Of a DNA stretch of 64,000 nucleotides, positions 8,192-16,958 are shown in pieces (the first letter of the stretch is position 1; each line of letters starts with the position of its first letter). Origin of the DNA: Pseudomonas entomophila L48 (lineage in GTDB: Bacteria; Pseudomonadota; Gammaproteobacteria; Pseudomonadales; Pseudomonadaceae); the NCBI RefSeq assembly GCF_000026105.1, contig NC_008027.1:2742501-2806500 (forward strand), given 5' to 3'. Both the position numbers and the translations under genes were made by a program. The notes below the pieces were generated by a model. That model did no database searches, had not been told where the DNA came from, and saw only the letters and a program-made list of their open reading frames with translations.

Positions 8192-10588
8192 TCAGTTGAT
8201 CTTCAGGTGGTTGTAGTCATCCATGGTCAGCTGCTTCGGTGGGTACTTCAGTTGCACCAGCTTCTGCGCCCAGAGCTCGAGCACTGAACGACGGCTTTGC
8301 GGCATATCCCGAGTGATCGGCATGGCCACGGTGCTTTCTTCCTGGTACGCCTTGCTGATCAGGCGGGTGAGCTGGTCCACCGCACCCTCGATGCGCGACA
8401 GGTCATTGAGCGGCATGTACTTGCCCATGATCGGGTACAGGTAGTAGTAGGGCTCGAAGATCCTCGGGTAGATGAAGCTGTCCCAGATCAGTTGTCCCGC
8501 GTCGGCTTTCAGATAGACCTTGTTCCATTGGTCGACGAACGCCTGCTTCAGCGTGGGTTCCTCCGGCAGCACCCGCAGTGGCGCGAGGAAGTCCACGTAG
8601 GCGGTCAGGTAGTTGAAGCTGAAGACGATATCGGCCTTGCCGTCTTCGTTGGGGTAGAAGCGCAAGGTCGGGAAACCGGGAAGCTTGCCGGTGACCGTCA
8701 CGCTGGCGATACCGTTGTCGTCGGTGGTGATCGGCAGGTAGTTGTAGGTCACCTGTTCGTTCGCCGGCTCCTGCAGGTACCGGGTCTGCGTTTTGGCGCC
8801 CTCGAAGACCAGGCAGGCGGCTAGCGATATGCCGGCGGGGGTGGTCTTGTACTGCTGGTACGTCACCTCCGTGCCGACATCGTTCGCCACCTCGCTGCGC
8901 AAGCCCACCAGCTTGCGTCCCGCGCCCTCGGTTGCCACGGCATCGACTTCAGGGGCTCCGACGAACTGCGGCCAGACTTCGGTGTTGTGCGTGCGATCAG
9001 CCGGGAAGTCCTTGAACAGGGTAAAGTCCGGGTTGTTGCTGAAACCCAGGTAGTAGCTGGAGGTGCCCAGCAGATAGGGGTTGTTGTATTCCGCCACCAG
9101 CAGGTTGGTGTTCTTCGCGGGTACGCCATTCTTCTGCACCATGATCTGCAGGGTCCTGGTTTCGCCTACGTCGATGAAACTGCCGCTCTGGATCACTTCG
9201 GCAGTCCAGGTCGCCTGCTTCGAGGTCGGGATCCCGGTCGCCTGCTGTTGCAGCGCCAGCGGCGCGCCGCTGGTCAACTGCGCCTGCTGGCTCTCGGTGA
9301 GCAGCAGGTCAAGGATGCCCGAGCGCTGCTCGAACATGCTCTGTTGGTAGTCCGCGTAGGTGAAGCTGGTCACCGGGACGAACGTGCCACCCTGGTCGAT
9401 GCCCACGTCGAAGCTGCCGAGGTCGAGTTTTTCTGCCGTCGGGATATCGGGATTCTGACCTGCTTGTGGTGTGGCGGGCTTGAACGGGAAGGTATTCATC
9501 AGGTCCAGCGACAAGATGCTGTCGTGAACCTGCGCCGAGACGACACCCAGCTGTACCTCGGGCGGAGACTCGAAGTTGTACTGCGCGGGCACGGCCACTG
9601 CAATGTCAGGCACCAGGCGCACGCCGGCCGGCGCGGTCGGGTACTCGTCATCCAGCCACAGGCCCAGGACACCGGAAGTGCAGCTGTAGGCCGGGTTGAA
9701 GAAGATGCCCGCGGGGTTGCTCAGGCCTTTCTGGTACAGCGCCTGGACCTTGGCCATGTCCAGCGGGTCCTGGGATTTGGCACTGATGGGTGGCTGGTCG
9801 TTGAACACGCCGTTCTTGTCGTAGAAGGTCAGGTAGGTGCAGAAGCGGAACATCAGGCCCTGCACGCCCGGTGTGTCCAGTTGCGCCTGGAGGTTCTTCA
9901 GCAGCACCGAATCGCCGACCACCCAGCTCAGGTTTTCTTTCGGGAAGCAGGTCTGCCAGGTGGTGGTGACATAGTTCAGCCCGCCGAAGGCGCCCCAGTT
10001 GAAGTTGAGGAAGCGATCGAGCATGCGGAACTGCCGCTTGGCGGTCAGGCCGCAGGTGGCGTCGCCCAGGACCAGCCTGTCGAAGTACAGCGCGGTGAAG
10101 GTGTTCTGCCAGGGGCTGACGTCGACGAAGCGCGCCGGGCTCGGGTTGGTGCTGCCGAACGGATTGCCATACAGGTTGTAGGGTAGGGTGATCAGCGGGT
10201 CGCTTTTGACATAGCCACCGGTGGGCAGTTCGCCGCCGATGATGGTGGAGGTGGTCTCTTTGTAGGTGACGGTGCCGCAGCCGTTGTCGCCGAACAGATC
10301 CCACTCGGCGGGCATCATGACGGGGTAACGATTGCGCGGGGACGGCGCATTGGGCGGCGCCTGGGTGACATAGTCCGGCGCCTCGTGGAGCGCCCGGGGC
10401 GTGATCATCCAGTTCAGCAGCAGGTCACCGGCATTGTCCTTGTTGATGTTGTAGTACTGGAGAAAGCGCCAGTTCATCTCCATGTTCACCGCGTCGTACA
10501 GGGGGAACATATCGTTGTTGTTACCCGTGGGCGGGTTCCAGAACATGTGGCCTTTCAGGTAGATGCGGGGGAAGTTCAGTACGCTCAT
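8192..10588 (-). CDS. large protein resembling the N-terminal region of VioB/RebD-type enzymes
   Basis: A 798-residue protein without signal peptide. The N-terminus MSVLNFPRIYLKGHMFWNP is very like the start of VioB (violacein iminophenylpyruvate-dimer synthase), as I remember it. Further likeness occurs at SGVLGLWLDDEYPTAPAGVR near 305-325 and in the C-terminal part, LRVLPEEP near 675 and FEPYYYLYPIMGKYMPLND near 720-740. The ferritin-like C-terminal domain of VioB is absent: the protein ends about 60 residues after that block. The start has an AAGGAG box that overlaps the previous stop, so it is translationally coupled to the CxxCH gene 10 bases upstream. The function is unknown; relation to indole-dimer enzymes is an inference needing a profile search. 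Confidence 0.68.
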   Translation of the reverse strand: MSVLNFPRIYLKGHMFWNPPTGNNNDMFPLYDAVNMEMNWRFLQYYNINKDNAGDLLLNWMITPRALHEAPDYVTQAPPNAPSPRNRYPVMMPAEWDLFGDNGCGTVTYKETTSTIIGGELPTGGYVKSDPLITLPYNLYGNPFGSTNPSPARFVDVSPWQNTFTALYFDRLVLGDATCGLTAKRQFRMLDRFLNFNWGAFGGLNYVTTTWQTCFPKENLSWVVGDSVLLKNLQAQLDTPGVQGLMFRFCTYLTFYDKNGVFNDQPPISAKSQDPLDMAKVQALYQKGLSNPAGIFFNPAYSCTSGVLGLWLDDEYPTAPAGVRLVPDIAVAVPAQYNFESPPEVQLGVVSAQVHDSILSLDLMNTFPFKPATPQAGQNPDIPTAEKLDLGSFDVGIDQGGTFVPVTSFTYADYQQSMFEQRSGILDLLLTESQQAQLTSGAPLALQQQATGIPTSKQATWTAEVIQSGSFIDVGETRTLQIMVQKNGVPAKNTNLLVAEYNNPYLLGTSSYYLGFSNNPDFTLFKDFPADRTHNTEVWPQFVGAPEVDAVATEGAGRKLVGLRSEVANDVGTEVTYQQYKTTPAGISLAACLVFEGAKTQTRYLQEPANEQVTYNYLPITTDDNGIASVTVTGKLPGFPTLRFYPNEDGKADIVFSFNYLTAYVDFLAPLRVLPEEPTLKQAFVDQWNKVYLKADAGQLIWDSFIYPRIFEPYYYLYPIMGKYMPLNDLSRIEGAVDQLTRLISKAYQEESTVAMPITRDMPQSRRSVLELWAQKLVQLKYPPKQLTMDDYNHLKIN

Positions 10589-10598
10589 GTCGTGCTCC

Positions 10599-11753
10599 TT
10601 AAGGACGCTGCCACTGGGCGCGCTTCAGCGACCAGACAAAATCGAGTTTGTTGTAGCCCTTGAACTCGGACGCGGGCACCGGCTCGGTCGGGTAGACGAT
10701 GCCACCCTGGCCGGCCTCGCCGCCCCGGGCGAAGTTGAAGTAGCCGTCGTTCTTCGAATAGGCCGCCGTGCCGTGGCAGGCAAAGCACGAGGACTGGGTC
10801 TGGAAGGCCGACTCCAGCTGGGAGTTGGCCAGCAGCGTGGGGCTGGTCTGCAGTTGCGTGCCGATCAGCGCGTAGCGCGACAGGTTCCCGTACCAGCCCT
10901 GGAACTGTGTGTTGACCGGGATGGCCGCGGGCGTCGGCCCGGTGCTGTTGGTCATCGGCTGGGACGGCACGGCGTTGGTCACGGTGTACAGGTGATTGTT
11001 GACGTTCTCGAAGGTGGTCCAGACCCAGCCGGTGACCAGCTTGTTGATCACGTGCAGGGCCGTGAGCGCGGCGTAGCCGACCTCGTAGGTGCCGTCCTTG
11101 TTCTGGTAGTAGGCCTGGGCGATGTAGTAGCCGTCCTTTTCCAGTTGCGCCTGGTAGGTGGCGTCGCTGCCGATCCACAACCAGCCGGCCTTCACTTCCC
11201 AGGCGGTGGCCGGGAAGTCCAGGCCGGTGGTAAGGGCGTCCTGGCCATTCATGTTGTAGACGCCCTGGTCGACGATGTAGTTGAAGGTGGACTCGCCCAT
11301 CAGCAACTGGAAGCGCACGGGCTTGCCTTGTTGCGATGCCGGTACCGCCCCGCCCATTTCCAGGGACAGGCCATCCACCTGCTGGGTGGCGTTGAGGTTG
11401 TGGAAGGCGCGCTTGAGGTTCATCCCCGCAATCGTGGCGGCCTGTTTCGTCACGTCCTCCGGAGGGGTGAAGGGCGTGCCGTAGGGCGTGGGTTTGGCGC
11501 CATTGGCCAGGTACACCTGGTCCGACGGCTTCATGGTTTCCCAGACCCGGTCCAGACCGTTCGGCGCCAGCTGGTTCAGGCAGTTGAACCAGTTCCAGCT
11601 CAGGGTTTCCTTGCTCGTTTCGAGCAGGGCCTGGGCCTGGGCCTGATTGCCGTTGAAGGTCAGGAAGTTGCTGCAACTGAAGGTGTTGGTGTTATCAGCC
11701 TGGGCCAGTCCGGCCAGTGTACTGAGAACGGTTATCGAGATGGCTCGCCGCAT
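10599..11753 (-). CDS. exported protein with a single c-type heme motif
   Basis: A 384-residue protein with a signal peptide (about residues 1-19, MRRAISITVLSTLAGLAQA). Near the C-terminus it has one CFACH motif (323-327) that would bind covalent heme after export. The large N-terminal region is rich in Trp, Tyr and Asn and matches nothing I know. The sequence after the heme motif (KNDGYFNFARGGEAGQGGIV) could hold the distal ligand region, but no obvious axial Met is present. The start overlaps the eboF stop by 22 bases and has an AAGGAG box. Probably a periplasmic redox partner or oxidase subunit for the operon's product; this role is inferred. Confidence 0.75.
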   Translation of the reverse strand: MRRAISITVLSTLAGLAQADNTNTFSCSNFLTFNGNQAQAQALLETSKETLSWNWFNCLNQLAPNGLDRVWETMKPSDQVYLANGAKPTPYGTPFTPPEDVTKQAATIAGMNLKRAFHNLNATQQVDGLSLEMGGAVPASQQGKPVRFQLLMGESTFNYIVDQGVYNMNGQDALTTGLDFPATAWEVKAGWLWIGSDATYQAQLEKDGYYIAQAYYQNKDGTYEVGYAALTALHVINKLVTGWVWTTFENVNNHLYTVTNAVPSQPMTNSTGPTPAAIPVNTQFQGWYGNLSRYALIGTQLQTSPTLLANSQLESAFQTQSSCFACHGTAAYSKNDGYFNFARGGEAGQGGIVYPTEPVPASEFKGYNKLDFVWSLKRAQWQRP

Positions 11754-13168
11754 GTGTGCTCCTTGGCATTGGCCAGGTCAGTTGGGTTCTGCTCCAGGAA
11801 ATGCAGAAGCAGCAGGTGCTTGACCGCCGTTGCCGCAATGCGCCGCGGCAGCGGTACGTCGCAATCGGTGATCAGCAACGGGCCTACCTGCTCGCTGGCG
11901 GGTGGGCGGCCGTGGCTGCCACGGACCAGGCCGCTGTCCAGCGGGATCAGGTCCATGTAGTAGCGCATGCCGAGCTTCTTCTGTAGCAGACGGCGCGCCA
12001 CCTTCAGCTTGGGGAAGCGAATGGCCGGGTCGACGAACAGCTCCACCGGGTCGTAGCCGGGCTTGCGATGGATGTCCACGGTGCGAGCGAAGTCCGGCGC
12101 CTTGCGCTCGTCGAACCAGTAGTAGTAATCGAACCAGAATCCCGGGGCGGCCAGCGCCACCAGTTCGCCGCTGCGAGGGTGGTCCAGTTGCCAGGTGCGC
12201 TGCTCGGCCCGATCGAGCACCTGCTCGATGCCGGGCTGGCGCTGCAGAAGGGCCTTGATGCGCGGAACATCCTCCTCGCGCCTGACGTAGACATGGGCGA
12301 TCTGGTGATCGGCCACCGCGAAGGCCGCGCTGGCACCGGGGTCGAGCAGTTCCCAGGTCAGCGACTGGCGCACCTGCAACAAGCCTTGCTCGCGCAGGAC
12401 GCGGTTGATGGACACCGATTGCCCGACCGCCTCGATGCCGTACTCCGACAGCAGCATCACCGCCGCGCCCTGGTCCCGGGCGAAGCTCAGCAGGCGCCCG
12501 ACTTCATGGTCGATGGCCCGTACCTCAGCGGCGATCGACGGGTGCTCGGGGCCGACCCTCTGCAGGCTGTAGTCGAGGTGGGGCAGGTAGACCAGTTGCA
12601 GGTCGGGGCGATTGAGCTGGAATTCGAGCAGGGCGCAATCGACGATCCAGCGGCTCGAGGCGATGCCCGCCGCCGGCCCCCAGAAGCCGGGGAAGGGGAA
12701 CTCGCCGATCTGTGCTTCGATCCGTTCGTGCAGGCCCGGCGGCGACGAATACAGCCCGAAGAGCTTGCGCCCGTCGGCCGGATAATGCGGGCGCGGGGTG
12801 ATCGAGGCATCGACGTTGGCGTACATGTTGTACCACCAGAACAACTGGCTGCAGCGAAACCCGGGCAGTGCGCGCTTGAGCGTGTCCCAGACCTTCTCGC
12901 CCTGGATCAGCGCGTTGGGTTGCAGCCAGAAACGCACCTCGGCCTGGTCGCGAAAGTACCAGCCATTGCCGACGATACCGTGCTGCGACGGCGCTGCCCC
13001 GGTCAGGATCGAGGCCTGCACCGTGGAGGTCACCGCCGGGAATGACGGTTGCAGGCTGGCCATCTGCGCGGCTTTCAGCAGTGCGTTGATATGCGGCGTG
13101 TTCGGCCCCAGCAGCGAGGGCGTCAGGCCGACCACGTTGATCAACAGCAGGGGTTTACGGGCAGGCAT
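11732..13168 (-). CDS. eboF: EboF-type alkaline phosphatase family phosphodiesterase
   Basis: A 478-residue protein of the type I phosphodiesterase/nucleotide pyrophosphatase branch of the alkaline phosphatase superfamily. The nucleophile region PAVTSTVQASILTGAAPSQH lies near residues 42-61, with Thr as expected nucleophile; metal-site residues follow in LLSEYGIEAVG near 240 and in the DHQIAHVYVR area. No signal peptide is seen. The start is chosen at the ATG at 13168 because GAGGGG lies seven bases upstream; a second ATG at 13174 sits on top of that box. It overlaps the eboE stop by 14 bases. The substrate in the ebo pathway is unknown. Confidence 0.87.
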   Translation of the reverse strand: MPARKPLLLINVVGLTPSLLGPNTPHINALLKAAQMASLQPSFPAVTSTVQASILTGAAPSQHGIVGNGWYFRDQAEVRFWLQPNALIQGEKVWDTLKRALPGFRCSQLFWWYNMYANVDASITPRPHYPADGRKLFGLYSSPPGLHERIEAQIGEFPFPGFWGPAAGIASSRWIVDCALLEFQLNRPDLQLVYLPHLDYSLQRVGPEHPSIAAEVRAIDHEVGRLLSFARDQGAAVMLLSEYGIEAVGQSVSINRVLREQGLLQVRQSLTWELLDPGASAAFAVADHQIAHVYVRREEDVPRIKALLQRQPGIEQVLDRAEQRTWQLDHPRSGELVALAAPGFWFDYYYWFDERKAPDFARTVDIHRKPGYDPVELFVDPAIRFPKLKVARRLLQKKLGMRYYMDLIPLDSGLVRGSHGRPPASEQVGPLLITDCDVPLPRRIAATAVKHLLLLHFLEQNPTDLANAKEHTCGEPSR

Positions 13169-14390
13169 CGGCATGCCCCTCGTGTATTGGCGCGCGCAGC
13201 AGACGACGCTGGCGCAGTTGTGACTCGACCCAGTGCAGTTCGGCGGCGATGCCGCGCAGTTGGGCCTGCTCGTCGCTCGGCCGCAGTTGTGCCGGCAGGA
13301 CACCCCAGCTGTAGGTTTCCACCTCCAGCACCGGGCGCAGGTCGTCGTGGGCAGCCAGATAGTCGAAGGTCTGCCCCAGTGCGACCTGGCTGCCGCTGAG
13401 TTCGGGCAGCAGAAGCTGCTCGCTGAACAGCGGGACGTGGAAGTGAATCCGCAACTCGCCATAGCGCCCGGGATCACTGGCGCAGTCGGCCAGTGCGGCA
13501 GGCAGGTCGGCCCAGGCCACCAGGCGCCCTTGATGGTCCCGCGCCTTGACCTGATGCAGGTAGGTGGCTTCGCAAAACTGGCCGAGCACGTCAAAGACCT
13601 GCGCGAAACGCTGCGGGTCATTGGCCGGCAGGCGGCAGATCATGGCGTTGGACAGCTGGATCTTGCCGATCGGCACCCCGGCCAGGCGCAGGCGGTCCAG
13701 CGAGCGATAGCAGTCCTCGAACATCACGGCCTGATGGCAGACGTCGAAGCACAGGGCCAGGTATTCATGGTGCGGATCACTGGCTTGCCAATGGGCGAAG
13801 AAGGCGATGGCCTGGTCGGTGTTTTCCAGTACGCAGTCCGGCTCCATTTCCAGGCAGAACACCACCTTCCTGCCGCACTCGCGATGCAGCCGGGCCAACT
13901 CGGCGGTGAGCTGGCGCAACTGCTGTTCGGCGCGCTGCTGCAAGGCCGGACTCCAGTTGGCGGCGTAGCCCAGGGGCACGGTGGAAATCACCCCTTGTCG
14001 GCAGTCCGCCGGCAAGGCCTGCGCCAGGATTCGTGCGAGGTTCAGGCTGTAGGCCAGGCGCTCGGGCATGGACCAGTCGGGCATGTAGACCTCGGCCTTC
14101 ACCGCGCCCTCATGGAACTCGCCATAGGGAAAACCGTTCAGCGAGGTAAGGCGCAGCCCGGTGTCCTGTAGCAGGTCGAGAAAGCGGCCGCATGCCGACG
14201 CGTCCTGCAACGCGTCGGCGGCGCGGGCGCAGATCCACAGGCCGCTGTCCTGTTCGTGCAGCCCGCGCAGGTGGCGCACGCCCTGGAAGTGGCGCTCGAT
14301 CGAGGCGCGCAGCCCGGCCAGGTCGCGGGTCGGGTGCACATTGGCGCAGTAACCGAGTTGTGTGGGCGTCCAGCACGCGGCGGCGCTCAT
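13155..14390 (-). CDS. eboE: EboE, sugar phosphate isomerase/epimerase-like TIM-barrel protein
   Basis: A 411-residue xylose-isomerase-like TIM-barrel protein, called metabolite traffic protein EboE in the family. The start NVHPTRDLAGLRASIERHF and the metal-type segments KVVFCLEMEPDC near 173 and LALCFDVCHQAVMFED near 211 are typical. The start codon overlaps the eboB stop as ATGA. Together with eboA, B, C, D and F this gives the complete six-gene set known as ebo (eustigmatophyte-bacterial operon), or edb in P. fluorescens. The reaction is not established for any member. Confidence 0.9.
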   Translation of the reverse strand: MSAAACWTPTQLGYCANVHPTRDLAGLRASIERHFQGVRHLRGLHEQDSGLWICARAADALQDASACGRFLDLLQDTGLRLTSLNGFPYGEFHEGAVKAEVYMPDWSMPERLAYSLNLARILAQALPADCRQGVISTVPLGYAANWSPALQQRAEQQLRQLTAELARLHRECGRKVVFCLEMEPDCVLENTDQAIAFFAHWQASDPHHEYLALCFDVCHQAVMFEDCYRSLDRLRLAGVPIGKIQLSNAMICRLPANDPQRFAQVFDVLGQFCEATYLHQVKARDHQGRLVAWADLPAALADCASDPGRYGELRIHFHVPLFSEQLLLPELSGSQVALGQTFDYLAAHDDLRPVLEVETYSWGVLPAQLRPSDEQAQLRGIAAELHWVESQLRQRRLLRAPIHEGHADACP

Positions 14391-15271
14391 TTGATCACCG
14401 GGTCCTGGCCGCGCAGGGCCGAGTTTTCCTGCCAGGTCTTGCGTTGGTCGATCGGCAATGGCGTGCTGACCAGGGCCTTGTCCAGTTGGCCGCTCTGGGC
14501 GAAGAAGTCGACCGGGTTATGGAACAGCACCTGCTCGACCTGGGCTTCGCTGAAACCGGCTTCGCGCATGGCCTGGCCGGTCTTCGGCACTTTCAGCGGA
14601 TCGCTGACGCCCCAGTCGGCGGCGCTGTTGACGATCATTTTCTCCGTGCCGTATTGCTGCAGCAGGGCGACCATGCGCTGTTCCGACATCTTGGTGTTGG
14701 GATAGACCGAATGGCCGCGCCAGCAGCCGGTCTCCAGCACCAGGGGCAGGGTCAGCTCGTTGAGGTGGTCGATCACCACCAGGTGCTCGGGGATGCCGAC
14801 TTCGCGGATCACCGCCAGGGTGCGCTTGGTGCCGCCGATCTTGTCGCGGTGCGGGGTGTGCACCAGCACCGGCAGGCTGAACTGTTTGGCCAGCTCCATC
14901 TGCAGGGCCAGGAAACGGTCTTCCTCCGGGGTGATGTCGTCGTAGCCGATTTCGCCGACCGCCACCACGCCATCCTTGACCAGGTAGCGCGGCAGGATGT
15001 CCAGCACTTCCTGGGCCAGCCGCAAGTTGTTGGCTTCCTTGGGGTTGATACCAATAGTGCAGAAGTGGTGGATGCCGAACATGCTGGCGCGAAAGCGCTC
15101 CCAGCCCAGCAGGGTGTCGAAGTAGTCGACGAAGCTGCCGACACTGGTCCGCGCCTGGCCCTGCCAGAACGCGGGCTCGATCACCCCGGTGATGCCGGCG
15201 GCCGCCATGTTCTGGTAGTCGTCGGTGGTACGGCTGACCATATGAATGTGCGGGTCGAAATACGTGGGCAT
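14387..15271 (-). CDS. eboB: EboB, TatD family hydrolase
   Basis: A 294-residue metal-dependent hydrolase of the amidohydrolase superfamily. Metal ligands expected for TatD proteins are visible: HIH in YFDPHIHM near residues 8-10, Glu in VVAVGEIGYDD near 132, His in LPVLVHTP near 158, His in LVVIDHLNE near 183, and Asp in NSAADWGVSD near 237. The start has a GAGGA box. It lies 59 bases behind eboA and overlaps eboE as ATGA. TatD proteins are nucleases or small-molecule hydrolases; the substrate here is unknown. Confidence 0.9.
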   Translation of the reverse strand: MPTYFDPHIHMVSRTTDDYQNMAAAGITGVIEPAFWQGQARTSVGSFVDYFDTLLGWERFRASMFGIHHFCTIGINPKEANNLRLAQEVLDILPRYLVKDGVVAVGEIGYDDITPEEDRFLALQMELAKQFSLPVLVHTPHRDKIGGTKRTLAVIREVGIPEHLVVIDHLNELTLPLVLETGCWRGHSVYPNTKMSEQRMVALLQQYGTEKMIVNSAADWGVSDPLKVPKTGQAMREAGFSEAQVEQVLFHNPVDFFAQSGQLDKALVSTPLPIDQRKTWQENSALRGQDPVIK

Positions 15272-15330
15272 GGTGAATCCTCATCAAGGGCAAGGAGATG
15301 TCGGTTGTGCGGGGGCCGGCGGTGGATCGG

Positions 15331-16071
15331 TCAGCTGCCGAAGAGGTGCTCGTGCCACTCCGTCGGCAAGCGTTGCTGCTGGTACAGGTCTGCCAGGTGC
15401 TTGCGCTGCGGCGGGCTGAGCAGGCCGAAGGCGATCAGCCGGGGCAGGCTGGGTGATACCGGGCGCCCGGCGGCGAGCTGTTCGTCCATCAGGTCGAGGG
15501 CCAGCTGGTTGAGGGTCGCGCCCTGGCGCTGCGCCAGGCCGACCACCCGTGCGGCATCCAGGCCCATGCCCAGCGCCTTGAGCACCAGTTGATGGAAGGC
15601 CCGCTCCGGGTAGTGACGGGACGCATAGGGTGAGTCCAGTGCCAGGGCGGCGAACACCCGCGGGTTGCTGGTGCGGCCGGCGAACAGGGCCAGCTCAAGG
15701 CAGCGGCCGGCGCTGTCGAGGTCATCGAGGACCTTGAGCAGGACCGCCTTTTCCTGGTCGTCGCCCCATTGGAACAACTGCTCCAGCAGCGCCGGGCGGG
15801 CCGCTTCGTGCTGCAGGCCGACGACACAGGCCAGCAGCAAGGCGCGGACCAGCTCGATGGTGCTCCAGCCATCGGCGCCGGGCACCGCCTGGTCACGCAG
15901 GTGGCGCTTGCATTGGCTGCTGAGCAGGGCGGCGGTGTTGGCGTCCGGTGATTGCCGCAGGCGTTCCTGGGCCTGTTGCCACCAGCGCTTTTCGGTTTCG
16001 TCGAGCAGTTGATCCAGGGCCCGGCTGTGTTCGGCCAGCCGTGGCTGGGGCACGCTGACGTCCATGTTCAT
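15331..16071 (-). CDS. eboA: EboA domain-containing protein
   Basis: A 246-residue helical protein matching the EboA group in length, composition and position between eboC and eboB. Readable features are the SSQCKRHLRDQAVP segment near 48-61, WGDDQEKAVLLKVLDDLDSA near 105-124 and SPYASRHYPERAFHQLVLKA near 146-165. The start is set at the ATG whose last base overlaps the eboC stop (ATGA); a longer in-frame extension would lie entirely inside eboC. No catalytic motif is evident. Function is unknown; family members are required for export-related steps of scytonemin precursor processing in cyanobacteria. Confidence 0.86.
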   Translation of the reverse strand: MNMDVSVPQPRLAEHSRALDQLLDETEKRWWQQAQERLRQSPDANTAALLSSQCKRHLRDQAVPGADGWSTIELVRALLLACVVGLQHEAARPALLEQLFQWGDDQEKAVLLKVLDDLDSAGRCLELALFAGRTSNPRVFAALALDSPYASRHYPERAFHQLVLKALGMGLDAARVVGLAQRQGATLNQLALDLMDEQLAAGRPVSPSLPRLIAFGLLSPPQRKHLADLYQQQRLPTEWHEHLFGS

Positions 16072-16958
16072 GTCGGTTTGATCCAGCGTTGAAAGTGGGG
16101 AAGCAGGAAAAACATCAACACGCAGAACAGGCTGCCCAGGGGCTGGTTGGCCACGGCCATCACCAGGGCGTCGAACAGGGGCAGGGCGGCCAGGCCGGCA
16201 CCGATGAAGGCGCGGACCTTCAAGCGCTGCGGATTGGCCAGGTGCAGCCAGTAATGGCGACCGAGCCAGCCCAGCCAGAGCAGCAGCAGCGGCCAGAACC
16301 ACAGGGTCTCGGCGTAGATCGCCAGGGCCAGCGGGCTGAGCATCAGCAGCAGGGGCAGGCGGCTGAGCAACTGGTTGCGGTGCTCCTGGCTGGCCAGGTA
16401 GGTCAGCCCGCTGATGTACACGCCAAGCAGGATCGCGCAGAGCCAGATGGGTTGCGGCGGCACCGTCAGGCTGGCTGCTGCGGTGAGGTACAGCGCCGAG
16501 CGGCAGGCCCCCATCAGCCAGACGCTGTGCACGTACTTTTTATGCAGCAGGTTGTAGCCGAGGATGCAGCCGACCAGCACGGTGATGCTGCCCAGCAACC
16601 ACTGGGGCTGCTCGGTCAACTGGCTCAGGCCCAGTGCCGAGGCCCCCGCCAGGGCCAGCAGGAGCAGGGTCGCAAGCCGTACGTGCCGGCTGCTGACCAG
16701 GCCCAGGGTAATCGGGCGGGGGTTGCTGTGCCGCTGGTCCCAATCGGCGTCCAGCAGGTCGTTCAGTAGCATGCCGGCCAGGTAAAGGAGCGACAGCGTC
16801 ACCAGCAGCAGCCCCCACACCAGCGCTGACGGTGGCGCCAGGGCACCGGTGCTGCTGGCCAGGAGGCCGGCGGCGAGGGCGTTGGTCCACACCGTTGGCA
16901 GGTTGGAGACCCGGCCCAGGGTCATCCAGGTCTTGAGGCTTGCCTGGGGCTGGTTCAT
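16068..16958 (-). CDS. eboC: EboC, UbiA-like prenyltransferase
   Basis: A 296-residue integral membrane protein with about eight or nine transmembrane helices, of the UbiA superfamily that joins isoprenyl chains to aromatic or other acceptors. The first Asp-rich motif NDLLDADWDQRHSNPRPI lies near 65-82. The second Asp motif is not obvious; the matching loop reads SQEHRN near 188, as is common in the EboC group. The start is the ATG at 16958, which overlaps the eboD stop as ATGA and has GAGGGG eight bases upstream; a start nine bases earlier would lose this coupling. Confidence 0.9.
   Translation of the reverse strand: MNQPQASLKTWMTLGRVSNLPTVWTNALAAGLLASSTGALAPPSALVWGLLLVTLSLLYLAGMLLNDLLDADWDQRHSNPRPITLGLVSSRHVRLATLLLLALAGASALGLSQLTEQPQWLLGSITVLVGCILGYNLLHKKYVHSVWLMGACRSALYLTAAASLTVPPQPIWLCAILLGVYISGLTYLASQEHRNQLLSRLPLLLMLSPLALAIYAETLWFWPLLLLWLGWLGRHYWLHLANPQRLKVRAFIGAGLAALPLFDALVMAVANQPLGSLFCVLMFFLLPHFQRWIKPT

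Noticed and set aside
10563..11960. 465-codon open frame opposite the CxxCH and eboF genes
   Set aside because: It is a GC-driven shadow: composition is dominated by Gly, Val, Arg and Gln, and it covers parts of three real genes on the other strand.
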